A DNA stretch of 64,000 nt from Psettodes erumei (taxonomy: Eukaryota; Chordata; Actinopteri; Pleuronectiformes; Psettodidae), in NCBI GenBank assembly GCA_016785225.1, contig JAFBJZ010000512.1, positions 7,477,001 through 7,541,000 of the forward strand, given 5' to 3'. A model generated the notes under the pieces. The model worked only from the letters and a program-made list of their open reading frames with translations. It was not told where the DNA came from and did no database searches. The first letter of the stretch is position 1, and every line of letters begins with the position of its first letter. The translations under genes and the position numbers were made by a program. This document shows, piece by piece, positions 37,851 through 50,800 of this stretch.

Positions 37851-40800
37851 GTGACCAAGAAAAGCAACCACCAGACCTCCTTTCTTTTGTATGTGCTTTA
37901 ACTAAAAGAATAAAGTTAAACATCTGGCATTTAAGAACTTAAGAGTAAATGAATATATAAACTTTAAGAGATATCTGGACTTTTTTCTTTAAAGCTTTTG
38001 GCATGCGGGCCTTGATAAAAATCTGTTTCTACCCTGCATATAAATAGTACGTTCTATTTCTGAGGATATTTTTATGATGACTGGAATCATGCTCTCCTTT
38101 GTAATCTGACACTTAACTTCCTTGAACTTTTATCTGGTGCTTGGCTTTATGACTGGGAGTTGTGCACTGAAAAGACACAAGGTCAGTACACTCAGTGTTA
38201 AATGATTTTTTTTTTCACACTTCACTTTTTGAAACTGTTCCATCGAAATAGTCAAATACATCTTTTCATGTAAAGTGTTCTTTTGCTGCAGTGTGAGTGT
38301 GTTGCTTAGAAAGAGAGTTAGGGGACAGCAAGATTTTCTGCATGGCACCATACAATGTCACAATAGGCGAGTGTATGGTCATTAATGTCTGCCTGTCACG
38401 GTGAGGTGATCCAGAGGTGCTGAAAAACAGGCCACTAAGCCTCACTGAGGCCTCCGCCATCTTTTCACCCACACTCCTCAGCTTAACATGTCAAAAGGAG
38501 AAATGCATTATGAGATGCTGCTGTCCCTATGAATTAGGCATGTGACAGCGGCGTGTGCACTTGTGTTTCAAGCGTGCCCTGTTCATTTGAGGAATGTCCC
38601 CAGTCTACCCGGTCGAGTGGAGCTGCATCGAAACCAGAGAGCAAGTATCACCTCAGCAGAGCAGTGATACTGAGAGGCCTCAGTTAAGGGTAGAGATACC
38701 TCTATCTTGCATTCACTTCATTTCACCCTTTTAACTCATCTGTCATCTGCCACAGCAACTCAAGCGGAAAGAAAATTACATACTGCATGCTGAGAGTTGA
38801 TGCATCATGTAACGTTCGGCTGCACGGCTGTTCTCGAATTTGAAAAGCAAGTCTTCAGCTACGAGAGGTCAAATGAAACTGTTAACCTTCCACGTGCCAA
38901 AATGAAATATTTTTGTTTTAAATGGCTTTGAAGAGGGTCACTGAGCAGTAATTAGATATTCGTGGCTGAATTTGACAGGCTAATTTGAACCTGACACATC
39001 TTTTCAAAAAAGACCATTATTTGAAAACGCATTATGGGTGACTCTATTTAAAGAATTCAAGTTACATAGTGATATTGACACACTAGTCTTTGAAGCGCAC
39101 ATTTGTACCAGTGATACAATATGATGATATTCAAATGATGCATATTTTACAGGTAAGCAACACATTTAAGTCAGTTTATTTGAAGAGCACATATAAAATG
39201 ACAAACAAAATGCACAGGCGTTGACAGAAAAATAAGAGAACAAATACCTGCAAAGATGATCTGCGGTTGCTGCCCTGTTTCATTGCAAGAACAGAGACAG
39301 AGATGGATGAATATAAATAGTAAAGAGAAAGGTGGAAGAGAAGAAAGAAAAGGAAAAAGGTAAACGATTAGTTGCTGTTATTTCACGCTGGATGATACTT
39401 GGCTGGGCCTCCCTTGTGAAACTGGCTCTCTATGCTTCAGTGACTGGGCCCTTGTCCCTTCAGGCTGATTTACACCCAACCATTTCTTTTTTCTGCTCTG
39501 TTTGTTTGCCAGTTCCTTGGCAACTGCAGGTTGTTTTCCTAATGCATGGGTACCTGTCCTGTTTGCCTTACAAGCATAGTAAATTGTCTCATCTTATTTA
39601 TTGCCCAATAGCACTGTTGTGTTCAGGGACAGTACAACTGGTTAAATCTCTGCGAAGAATGAGCTTTTGTCTGTCTGTCTGCTGTCAGCCCATCACATGC
39701 AGACAGTGTAAAACACCCATCCTGAGTACTGTACACATATTATGAATGCAGTTGAATAAAAGCCGTGGTTTGGCTTTGGGTAATTGCAGTATTTTAGTGA
39801 ACATATGCCTTGTAATTTGGTATCTTTATAAGAGCTTTAACACTGAAGTAACTGCCTCATTTCCTTTCATTTCTCCTTTATCAAAACAGAGTAAAAAGCA
39901 CAGCACAGCTCAAACTGACAAGCTGTGGGGGTTGCTGATTCAACCGTAATGCATTAATGCTAAACCATTACATGCTTGCTCAATCCATCTTGGCATGAAA
40001 ATGGGGTTGTCATTGTCCATGTAAATACATCTTCAGCAAATATAGTTTTTACAAGAGTTAGGTGCGGTCATTCTTAGGTTGAGTAATATGCATTGTGGAC
40101 CTGTGAAGGCAGAGGGGGGTGTGATGCAGTGATTGTCCCTTTTGATCCTTTAATGCTGTTGTTGTCTCACAAATTAATCTCTGAAATTAATCTATCATTC
40201 CCGTATTTTACTCTTTCATCAACTTCTCACTCAGCGAGACAATAATGTTAGTCTGAGCTACATTTTGTTTTAAACATTTTTCATCTGCATTAAAAATACT
40301 CCAATTTATTAAAACATGTTATAAGATCAAGTAATTCAAACAAACACTGACTTCTCATATTTTATTTGCCCAAGACACACGCATTCACAGGGCTTTGCAT
40401 TTTGCACCTGCAAGTCGGCAACACTTTTAAGAGAGGCAATTAATTGTGAACACTCACTCCTGCCTCCCTTCCATTACCGAGGCATTAGCAGTCATTTGCA
40501 CGGTTATCCATGTAAATAACTCCCATTTTTTTTATTAACTTCTCTCAACACTGTTTTCTTGAAATTGGCTTTTTTATGGACCACTTTTTTTTCAAGATAA
40601 TTACATCTAAGTGAATTACTGCACATACAGCTGGTTGTAAAGTGCTTGCAGGGACAATAAAGAACCTCCCAGGCCATGCATTCACATTCATGTACAGTTG
40701 GAGACACATTTTGCCAGGGTATGAAGTAATGGTATAAAATTCAAAACATGTTTTACATGTGGTGGTTAAAAGTGAAATGGTTCCTTTGGAAAATAAAAAA

Positions 40801-40879
40801 GAAAAGGTTAAACCAACATAGGATTTCATTTCAATTTCAATTTCAATTCTCTTTTCTCCTTTTAAAATATCCATAATAT
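37851..40879. other. intergenic, no recognised gene
   Basis: AT-rich, with a small CpG-containing patch at about 38545-38660 that may be regulatory. A 137-codon plus frame at 39332-39745 starts in a purine-rich Lys/Glu run and is not protein-like afterwards. Confidence 0.55.
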
Positions 40880-41065
40880 ATCCTAAATTAGGCCTGAGCT
40901 GCCCCCTTCCATGCGGCTGTGTGGCAACAGGTGCGGCCCACTGTCTCTTCTGATGGATATAATAGCTGCTCTCTGGCTGGGATTCTCAGAGGCAGCGTAA
41001 TCCAGGCCTAATCTCCCTGTAATTCAGGGAGGATTGGGTTCTTCAGATGAGCAAGTGGAAACCTT
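40880..41065. promoter_or_regulatory. candidate conserved non-coding block
   Basis: GC-balanced, repeat-free. GTAATCC near 40998 and CAGGCCTAATCTCC near 41003 contain the TAATCC/TAATCT core preferred by OTX/PITX-type (K50) homeodomains, and CTGTAATTCAGGGAGGATTG follows nearby. No coding frame. Confidence 0.35.
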
Positions 41066-41687
41066 TGCTGTAGTGTGAGAGCTGAAAATGTCTAAATTGG
41101 CCCTACATGAAAACCAGGCACTGCTTTGTTTTTTCAACCATGTCTGTCTTTTTTTTTTTAATCTGTTTTAGCTGACATCCAAAATCCATATTCAGAGCTT
41201 TGGTTGTAAAAACAGCTGCTCTAGTGCTATTGCTACTGTTTAAACACACTTTTTTTCCCACTCAGCAAAAAGCAGTGTGCAAACAGCAAACAGTGCTGTG
41301 TGTGTATCAAGTTTAGATGTAGTGTATCACACATGGGTTCTTTATACACCTATTAAAAAACATTCAGTTTTTGTAGTCAAATCAAAGATATCCTTTTAAT
41401 TTTTAAAGGAAATCTACATAAAGTATAGGTTATTTTCAGTGACCAAGCTATTTTAAAATATACCAGGGTATTGTCTTAATAGTATAATCTATGATAAATA
41501 AAACATTGATAAATCTGAGCTTCATTTTGGTTCAGTTTAGTGCTCTTAAATGCATTGCATTTTTTCCCTTTTATTTTCAGGATTAAAACACTACTCGAAT
41601 ACCCAAAAGTTGTGTTTGTTCCTCATGCTTTTTGTTTGAATTGTTTGAATTTGTTTATTGAATTCTAATAATTTATTACTTCACCGC

Positions 41688-41689
<2 letters not shown>

Positions 41690-41719
<30 letters not shown>
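41690..41719. repeat. (CA)n microsatellite
   Basis: Fifteen uninterrupted CA units. Confidence 0.95.
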
Positions 41720-41722
<3 letters not shown>

Positions 41723-42371
41723 TGGCTAACTGTTTATATTTCTTTCATCTTGTGTCGTTATTATAACTATCGATGTCTCCAGTTAAAACCTTTGCCATTT
41801 CCTGCCATGGAAGATATGCTTTTTTTGGATGAATGTCTTCACCTGGGAAGGTCACAGGTGCAGTGACTGTACTGTCATTTCACTGATCTCTGGACGGACT
41901 ATTATATAAAGCATCATAGAAAATGAACATTGCCAGAATTACTTTGCCATTGACTTTTCGCTGCTGTGTGCAATAAGTTGCTGATGCCAGCTTTCACCAA
42001 ATACAATTGCTATATTTTATTAGTTTGAGAGCTTCGAATGCCCATAATGCATTTCATCCTGTAGTTGTGCCATTTGGTGTAAAGCTGCTAGACTGTTGTA
42101 TATATTTCCACTAACCTACTTTGATGAGATTTGGCATTTCAAAATGGTCTTCACTCTCGTCAAAAGAGAAATGCATAAATACTCAGCAGCTTGTTTGACT
42201 TCCTGAGTGTGTGTCGGTAAATAGTTACAAATGACTGCTGACTGAACAGGATGCTTTCTGCTGACATGTGTCACAGTGCCATCAGTCCAACTCACTCTGA
42301 GCACTAAGCTCGCCCAGCAGGTTGCTGTCAACACGCAAGTGCCCAAACCAAGCTCACACAAACAAACAGAC

Positions 42372-42376
<5 letters not shown>

Positions 42377-42409
<33 letters not shown>

Positions 42410-42430
42410 TACATACATATACACACACAT
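42377..42430. repeat. (CA)n microsatellite with CATA extension
   Basis: Pure (AC) to about 42404, followed by GCACATACATACATATACACAC-like degenerate units. Confidence 0.9.
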
Positions 42431-43461
42431 CAGCCAGGATTACTGTCAGAGAGGTTTGTACATCATGACTGACTGAGCAATCCACCTACATGTGCCAACA
42501 ATTTCCTTTCACCTGGAGACAAAGGAGAGGGGGAGGGAGAGGAAGAAAAAAAATGCGGAAGATGATGGGGAAGATACCAATTGTTTATTTATATGGAACA
42601 TCTTTTCCAAAGGGGAAGAGAGTGAATGGAGAAAAAATGTTGTATCCCCTTCTGTATTGTAGAGATGATAGATTTATTGCCTCAATAAAATAAAGAATTT
42701 GTAACAAGGATCCTTGTCTAATAGCTATTGAGAAACTGAAGACCTTATGAGATGTGAATCTACAGTGATCCAGTGTGTTTTTTTCCATTGTCTGAATGTG
42801 GGAGGTCTCAAACTCACTTTGAGGTTTTAATCCAATTAAGAAAACAATAATTTATGTGTGCAGTGTGCCAGAAGAGTCTGCAAGACCTTTGTTCTCAATA
42901 ACTCAGGCCTAATGCTGCTTTTATAAATGGGTAGTGTAGTAGTCATGCAATCTTTACTGATTGAACTGCTGAAAAAACACTTAAGAAAACCCAATATAGT
43001 CCTTTTATTTAATCTTGTATTAATTTAATCTTTGAATCATAATAAATTTAAGGAAACATCAAATATTGCATACAGGACAGAAAGAGTGAAGCAAAGAAAA
43101 AAAAAGATCTCCATGCCATTCATCTTAGATCGGGACAGAAACTTAGTGTGAAGAAATTTCACTCAATGTGTAGAAAGACGTGAGTGTCAAGGATGACAGT
43201 TAATGGAAAACACAGAAGTATCAGGTGATATGCACTGTATTCCTTGGCTGCTGCTTTGTTTGGGTAACCCTGCATACGCACAACACTCTATAATGAAATG
43301 TGCACACGCTCGCGAAGCCATAACACCCTGAGCAATGCTTTAGCATGGACATATGCATGTGTGATTAAATGTGTTTGTGCATCTACAGGGTCTACATGCA
43401 TTTTGTGTACATCACTAAAGATCTGTTGCATACAGTGGTGTTACCAGTTCATGCAAGGGTC

Positions 43462-43494
43462 TGCACGCATGCATGTTGAATGCATGCAGGTGCA
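43462..43494. repeat. imperfect inverted repeat of TGCATGC units
   Basis: The arm TGCACGCATGCAT (43462-43474) and the arm ATGCATGCAGGTGCA (43480-43494) are complementary apart from a 2-base bulge, around a 5-base loop. The neighbourhood is rich in ATGCA. Confidence 0.5.
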
Positions 43495-44030
43495 CTGGAA
43501 ACAAATCTCTGCAGGCTTGTGGTTATACAGGTATACTGTTTCTCTGATCTGTCATGCAGCCTAATGTTGCACATGCACAATGCCCTGCCCCAGTATTAAA
43601 GGCTGAGTAAATCATTTATGTCTCACAGATTTTGTCAGTCAACACAGAACACTGGCCTTCTTTGTGCATGGCCACTCAAGCTAACAGAATGTGTTTTGAG
43701 CCAGTGTTGATAAAGATAGCAACCATTAGTTTGTATCCAAGGCTATTGCTGAACAATAGTCCTCATTGTGTTTTCTCTCCTACTGACTCAACCTGAATAC
43801 CAGCTAAAATGAACCATTGCTATTGACAGTATTTCATGTCAGATTTGTTTGACATACTACAACATTTGACTGAAGTATAATTCTGACCTTTAAACCAAGA
43901 CATCCATAAAACAGCATACCCTGCATGACTGCGCAATATCTAACATATTTTTTTAAACTGTAAACATCTACATGTTGTTTTTTTACTGTTATTGTTGGGT
44001 TATACACTATAACCAGCCAGATTATGGATA

Positions 44031-44095
44031 TTCTTTATTTTATTTATTATTTTTATTTTTTATTATTTATAAAACATTATTATTTTATTAAGAAC
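44031..44095. repeat. (TTTAT)n-like low-complexity AT tract
   Basis: About 65 bases almost entirely of T and A with TTTAT/TTATT periodicity. Confidence 0.8.
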
Positions 44096-44960
44096 CAGTA
44101 ATAAATAGTCACATGTGTAAATCACCCAGCAGTAATGCAGAAAATAAGAATAATAATGCTTAACAAAACAACACTCTGTTTTTCTTCCCATGTGTACTGG
44201 GTTAATCTGTTTTTTGGGTGGGTTGCTTGGGTTATATATTGACCAAACAGGTTTCATTTTTGACTCATATTTAGTGTACAAGTTGTGTATAATGGAAGGT
44301 GGCAACTGTCTGCAAAATCTACTCACCCAATATGAGGCACATTTCAAAGCCAAATTACAAAAAAAGATCTTATTTAAAAACTAAAATCATAATCACATCA
44401 ACAAAAGCAGTAAATAATGGGTGAATGAATTTTGCAATGGACTGGATGCTGATGTATTAGTTTCTCTGCAGCCATAACAGAAATTTGCAACGGTTCTTCA
44501 TCTCATGACTTTACCACAGAGCGTTCGCTCTGCTGACAAAGATGAGTGGAGCTGAGCCCCAGAAACCGCGGTGCTGACAGCACAAGAGTGTTTTAACAGC
44601 AGGAGGAGGAAAGAGAAGGGGTTCAAATACCAGGGGACATAGTCGCTGAGGAGAGAGTTGGTGAGAAGGAAAGTCGAGGGGAAATGAAAAGAAGCTGTGA
44701 TGTTGACAAAACCCCTTAAAACTAACCGTTTGTGCCACTATCTCCAATAATTTATCAAAGAAGGATACAAAGTGTATTGTTGTTTCTGCATCTCGGATAT
44801 TATAGTTTTCAAAACTATTAACTATTAAAAAATGTATTTTGTTATTATGAGTATCATATTCTGATTAGGTTTCTGAGTTTACAAATCAAAAGGGAAAATT
44901 TCCTTTGAATTAAAAAGTAAAAGTTCTGATCAAATCCTCCAAAAGCTGAAAAAGCATTTT

Positions 44961-45050
44961 CTTTGAGACCCACTGAAATCTGACCCTGTCAAAGGTGACA
45001 AAGGGTCAAAGCCACGTTAAGATAACTGCATCTGACAAGCTGATCTTTGA
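44961..45050. promoter_or_regulatory. candidate TCF/LEF and nuclear-receptor site cluster
   Basis: Five CTTTG/CAAAG cores lie within 90 bases (44961-44966, 44989-44995, 44999-45005, 45006-45011, 45045-45050), the core of TCF/LEF sites. They overlap a direct repeat of receptor half-sites, AGGTGA and GGGTCA, spaced by 4 (44993-45008), and TGACCC at 44981-44986. Function is inferred from motifs only. Confidence 0.3.
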
Positions 45051-48000
45051 CACCAGTACCCTGCCGCTCTGACTGCTGGATGAGAAGTAAAACTAAGAAA
45101 ACACTCTCCTCTACACCTTTCTGTTGTTTTTGATCTCATTCTTCTGTCCACCATGAAATCAGATTGCCTCGAGTCGCAGATGCCTCATGGATCAATCTGT
45201 CTGTGTGTGTGTGTGTGAGCAAGCATGCATGCATATATCTGTATATACGTTTGAGGTCCCGAAGGGTCATTGGTCTCTGCCATCCTCTTTCTTCCCGCTC
45301 TGACGTCTCAGAATGCCACAGCACATGAGAGGACTGAGGATTAAAGAAAGTGTCCTCTCAGATGACTCGTCCATCTGTCCCCAGGATCGAGTTATAAGGA
45401 GTTGTGATATTGGGCCGATTCATTTCAATCAACAGCAGATCCAATTCAAATAAGCCCCTCGACTGCAAGGAAAATCCCCCCTGAGGCTCTGTTACCGTGC
45501 TCCCTGTGTGAAAGAAAAATAGCACAGTGACATTTTTTTTTCTCCCTCTCTCTTGTTCTTTGATTTAGTGATCAACACGCATCTTTCCCAAACCTAATAG
45601 TAAGGCCATTTTCATAATTCTTTCATTTCTTCTCCTCTTTTTTCCTCTTCCAGTTCATTCACTAATCAGGAAGCACCTAGTCCCTATTTATCATGGAAAT
45701 TGAATCATTACCACCCACACTACAGGAAAGAAAAACATCATCATTGCCTAATGCATTTTGTGGCTGCATTTATAGTGATTGCCATTATGCATTTTAACAG
45801 ATGAGAGGGGTTAATGATAATGCTTTGATCTTCTTTAAACGAGTTGGCTTGAGATTTGACCTCTGAACATTTCTATGTTTTACCCCCATTATGACTGTAC
45901 CATAGGGAAATGTTCCAAAAATATCTCTATTTCAGTGATTATTTTCTTCCAAGCACGTGTATTGTGTACATTTAAAAGACATCTTACATTGAGCCTTTTC
46001 CACTGTATCAGTCAAGATTACTTTTAGCTAATTTATTCACAAAAAAGGTTTTTAAATTATCTGAACTTGTGAATGTTCAAGCCTTAGAAATGTAAATTCA
46101 TGTGTATACACAAGAAAATTATAAACTCTATATTGAACCAACCTTATGATTGCTCTTAGTAACCTCACTACAGAATTGGCTAACGTGTGCCTTTTTTCAT
46201 TTTAAAGACAAGAGCTCTCTGAAAGGGGTTCTTAAATATGTTCAAAAGACTAAGGTTATAGCTACATGTCACATGTAAAAATTCATAATCCTGTTAGTAG
46301 TTAATGATCCACATGGAAATAGAAACAAAACACAAAACAGCAGGGTTTTTGCATTGACATTTAATTTGCAGGTCATCTCAAACCATAGTAACAGTCGTAT
46401 GATGTTGTCCATTATACAAGAAAAGGGTGAATTATGTTGGCAAAACACAATGGGAGATGTTATGTAACACTTGGTGTGCATGCCCAAGAAAAACATGTTG
46501 CAGATTGAAAATCTCTGGCATTAGCAAGTCAATCTTCCTGCCAATTAACATAATAATTTAAACACCAGTTATGTAAGGGTTTAGTAATCATTCAGTCTCA
46601 GGAGCAGGGTTGCAGTGATTCAAAGCACCTGAATCATGGACAGATGACGAATAGAAAAAGTAAATGAAACCCGTCTTGTCCTGTGGCATACAGTTTACAT
46701 GGCTAGGATGTTTCTGTGCCTTCTACCCAGTGCATGCTGGGATAGGCCTCATGTGTTCAATAATGGATTAAGTGGACTGAAAAATGAAAAAAAATGAATG
46801 CCTAAGAATAAAGTAAGCAGGTGGGAAAATATGAATGAATTTTGAATTAATAGAGGATCTGATCACAAGTCAGTGGCTAACACGCAGCTGAATCAATCTG
46901 TTAACAAAACACGTATGCACAGAACTCCAGCAGTCAAAAAGATGCACAGAGATTCAACCAGTATTTCATCATAATATTGTCTCAAGATGTTACGCATTGT
47001 CACAGAAATGTTTTTCTTTTACTTTACACCTCTTGGCAAATGATGACATTGTGGTAAAGCCTGTCTGTCTTTTTGTAAATTAACACATATCACATACACA
47101 TTCTAGGGCTGAACACACCACTGTATCATGCATCCATCTGCCATACCCTCATGTTTCATCACCTTTAAATGTGTATGAAATTATCTATATTAAGTGATGG
47201 CTCAGAGCCTTTTCCTTTTGCTTCACCAGCCAGCAATGTTGTTTGTGCAGTCAGTCCTCAGGGCAAAGAGAGCTCACCTACTAAGGGCCAAAGACACCCC
47301 AACTTCTCAACTTATATTTTTCTAACTCGTGAATGCGTGTTTGTATGTGTGCGAGTGACTAACTGTGTATGTGTTTCAGCCTGCGCTTACACCCTGAGTG
47401 CATGGCACGGAGCCAGATGCAGGCAGATAACATCTTGAAGGAAACATTACAGTATTGCATACTCAATTCAAATTACTCAAATGTTTATAGCAACCACTGC
47501 CACAACAGGTGGAGAGGGATGGACCCTCGGTAGGCCGGCACTTCTTGCTCTTCACGGAGCTGTGGTTTCTGATGCCTTGTGACAGCAAGTCAAGAGGAAC
47601 TGACTCACTTGAGTGTGTCACATATAAAGACGTTTTTGTCTGCGGCAGGGAATGGACTGAAAAGGCAGTACAGACCTGCCAAAAAGCATGCTCTCACATT
47701 ACTGAAGTGCAGTATAATTTGCAATCAACAGCCAGTAAGATTTGATCTAACTTCTGAGGCATCAGGTTTTTATTTAGGTTTGAAACTACACCTTGTAAAA
47801 CAAATTGTACCTCAACATTATTACTGTTATTACTATTATTATTGTTATTTCAGCCCTTTCCTTCTCACTTGACATTCTCTGTATAGCCTTTTACTCTTAT
47901 TATGGGACTTGTCTAAGTGTGACTAATTTGACTGAAGTTGCCCACAAAAACTAATCATGTCAACATCTGCCGATGGTCTGTAATTCACACTTATTTATGA

Positions 48001-50579
48001 CAATCATGAGCAATATGTGGTATATTTTCCTTTGAATAACCCACAGATGAGTCACACATGCATCTGTCTCAATTGCAGCAGCTTGCTTGTGCCTTGGCCA
48101 TAAGCACAGCTGTTTCAGTCATCACATCTTATTCCAGAACAATTATGATGATTGAAAATAACTAATAATTAAAATACAGACGTTATGATCCGGCCAGAAG
48201 AAATGTTTATTTCATTCATAAAACCCCATACTGGCATTCAGTAACAGATAGCAAAGCGAAGCCAGTTTACTGGCTCCACCCCTCAGTCTGCTAACCCCAC
48301 CTCTGGAGCTGATGGCTGACCCCTGGCTGCTCCCTGACATCAGCCAAGGCAGAGAGGCGTAGAGCCCCTTCATAGTATCACTGGCATGCTCTGCTGTCAG
48401 AGCAGTTGACAGAGGAGAAGCTAAACATGTTGAGAAAATAGAGCCTCCTCGCAGCTTGCCAATCACCAATACCCATCCCTCTGTTTTTCCCTCTCCTTTT
48501 TTTCCCCAAGTGGAAACATTTTAAGAGAGGACAGATCACTCACCTGAGCTCAATACCTGCCTGCTGGCCCAACACAACATAATTTAAGTGACATTAAGTC
48601 CTTTCATACACACACACACACACGTTTCTCATTGGAAAGAGTATGTCCCCTCGTGGAGAAAAGGAAAGTCGATTCTGTCATCACAGGAAAGCATCCTGGC
48701 GCGGATTTATGTCAAAGAGAAGTCTTATTTAAAGAAATCTTGACAAGAAGGAAGTTTTCTTTGCTCTCTGAGGGAAGAGAAAACATTGTGACACAAAGAA
48801 TATAGAACCGAGATACTCTCTGGAAGAAGGAAAGAAACCCACTATATGTGCACAAAAATACACAGATGACACACACGTTTCCTTGGTTCATTTCATTTGA
48901 TTTCAGTTGGGCATGGACCTATGAAATGGGCTTTCAACAAATACGTAATTGTTCAGTCATTCTGCCACTCTGTTGATCCCACATTACACAGTCGGCACTA
49001 TTGCACTTTTTCCCTGACTCTCTTTGACATTTCCTTGGCTTTTAGAGCAGCTTCCTTTATAAACTCAAGGCTCGGTGTAAAATGTGGATTACAAGCTTAT
49101 TGAGCTGACTTTTTCATGTAGCCCAAATTAAGTGCATTAAGAGCCATTCTTTACCATTAGGGAAAACCCTGAGTGAAAGCCTAGAGAGATGCAGTGTGAA
49201 AAAGAGGCATGGGATGGAGTAGAGAAGAACATAAGAACGTATATTTGTGATGAGGAATCCTGCGTGAAATACTTGGAACTGGTCAAGTCGTGTGAATGTT
49301 TTACTCAAATTATACTGTGATTTTTTTCAAAAAAGAAAAATCAGCGTGTGTGATATGAAAGTTTAAATGAAGTTAATGCATATTGCTGTTATAACTTGTC
49401 ACTTTCTGCCGTGGCAGGAAAGTTTGAGAGACAAAACTTCTAGATATATAGTATCTTGTCAGCAATCGATTTGCTGCTAGCTGTAAACAATCTCCCCTGT
49501 AAGCTATTCTTTCCTTCTGAGAGGTTTGATTTGTTACTGTAAACCAAAGCAATGAACAGCACCGTAAAAGTCCCTGTCTAAAATGGTAAATGCAAGTACA
49601 TCTTTCAAAGGCCAGACCAGGTCACGGCAAAGGGAAAGAAGAGAGAGAACAGCAGGCGTTGCTGGATTTTGTATGGATGACTCCCATGTACTCAGCTGTG
49701 CCTGAGAATGAGTTACGATCACAGAGAGAATCTCTGACAGTACCCACCACCCACATGGCCCTTGTCTCATTTTAGACTTTTCTATCCAGTTGCTGGGGTT
49801 TGTTTGCATTTTATCATAAATAAAATATTTGCTGGAAGTACAGGTATAGTGTGCTGCAGGAAAGTTTTGAAAATGAACAAAACATGTGTACAACATTTTA
49901 AATTGTGTAATCCATAACAGTAAACATCAAATCTGTTTGTCAAAGATACATTGTTGTTATAAGACTTTTCAAATCCATTTGCATGTAACATTACATTCCC
50001 ACAGAGTGAAATTAGTGGCTAAACTGGTAGGGAAAATACACCCAAAATTTGAAAACTTTGTATGAATGGATGGTAGTTCTTGACCTTTGGGAACAATAAT
50101 CATGTGAACAGAAGCAGACATTTATGTTATGTGATGAAACCTAGGCTATGTGCTAAATGAAGACCATTAGATGGAGTTCAAAGATCCAAATCATTAGCAA
50201 GTGGAACTTTAGGCATATATTCTGTTCATAGTAAAATGTAATTGAAAATAACCAAAGCAGAATGAAGCTAGAAATGAGTGAATACACCAATATGGTCCCT
50301 TAAATCCATATTTTAAAGGCTGCTACCAGTGTAGGGGTTAAGTCATTACTGACAGAGATCTTCATGGAGGTCTGTGGGGTTTTGGGAGAGTCTGCAATGA
50401 TTTGGACATAGCAGCACACAGTAGCTCCTGGGTAAAACAAAACTGACAGGTCTATTACCGCCCATCTCCTCAGCAGGCGGATGTACACCCCTGAGTCAGT
50501 GATCATAACTTCCATAACAAGCCCTTCAATATCCCTGCAGCAAAATCATGTATGCAGACACACACACACACACTCACTG
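45051..50579. other. intergenic, no recognised gene
   Basis: Contains (TG)n at 45202-45217, a SINE fragment at 46709-46800 and (CA)n at 48608-48623. A GC-richer patch at 48240-48480 is unexplained. No exon recognised. Confidence 0.55.
46709..46800 (+). mobile_element. degraded 3' fragment of the same kind of SINE
   Basis: TACCCAGTGCATGCTGGGATAGGC, read in two parts, then GGATTAAGTGGACTGAAAAATG and a short ATGA-type tail resemble the 3' end of the teleost SINE at 59423-59779. The tRNA-like head is missing or unrecognisable, so this looks like a 5'-truncated, decayed copy. Confidence 0.5.
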
Positions 50580-50800
50580 GTTGATTTATGAGCTTGAGAG
50601 CCTGGAGGTGGGAGGCAGTGTCGTCTCCCAGACATGCTGACCAGAGCATGAGCTATCAAGAGACGACAGGGAGGCGGGCAGGACTGTAATTAACGTACTA
50701 AATACATTAGGCTGAAAGATCCCACAGTACATCAACAGGGGATGCACTGAGAAATGATTTGGGCACTTAGCGCTAAAGCATCTGCATTAAGGGATGATTG
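50580..50800. promoter_or_regulatory. candidate conserved non-coding block
   Basis: GC-balanced, repeat-free segment with CTGTAATTAACG (50684-50695) and GCGCTAAAGC; no coding frame. It follows a short (CA)n tract. Confidence 0.3.

Larger units (their letters stand above)
41066..44030. other. intergenic, with microsatellites
   Basis: Contains (CA)n tracts at 41690-41719 and 42377-42430, a purine-rich run near 42520-42560 and a TGCATG-rich segment at 43290-43580. No gene recognised. Confidence 0.55.

Noticed and set aside
39332..39745. 137-codon plus-strand frame
   Set aside because: It begins in a purine-rich Lys/Glu run and then shows no domain or codon-use signal.
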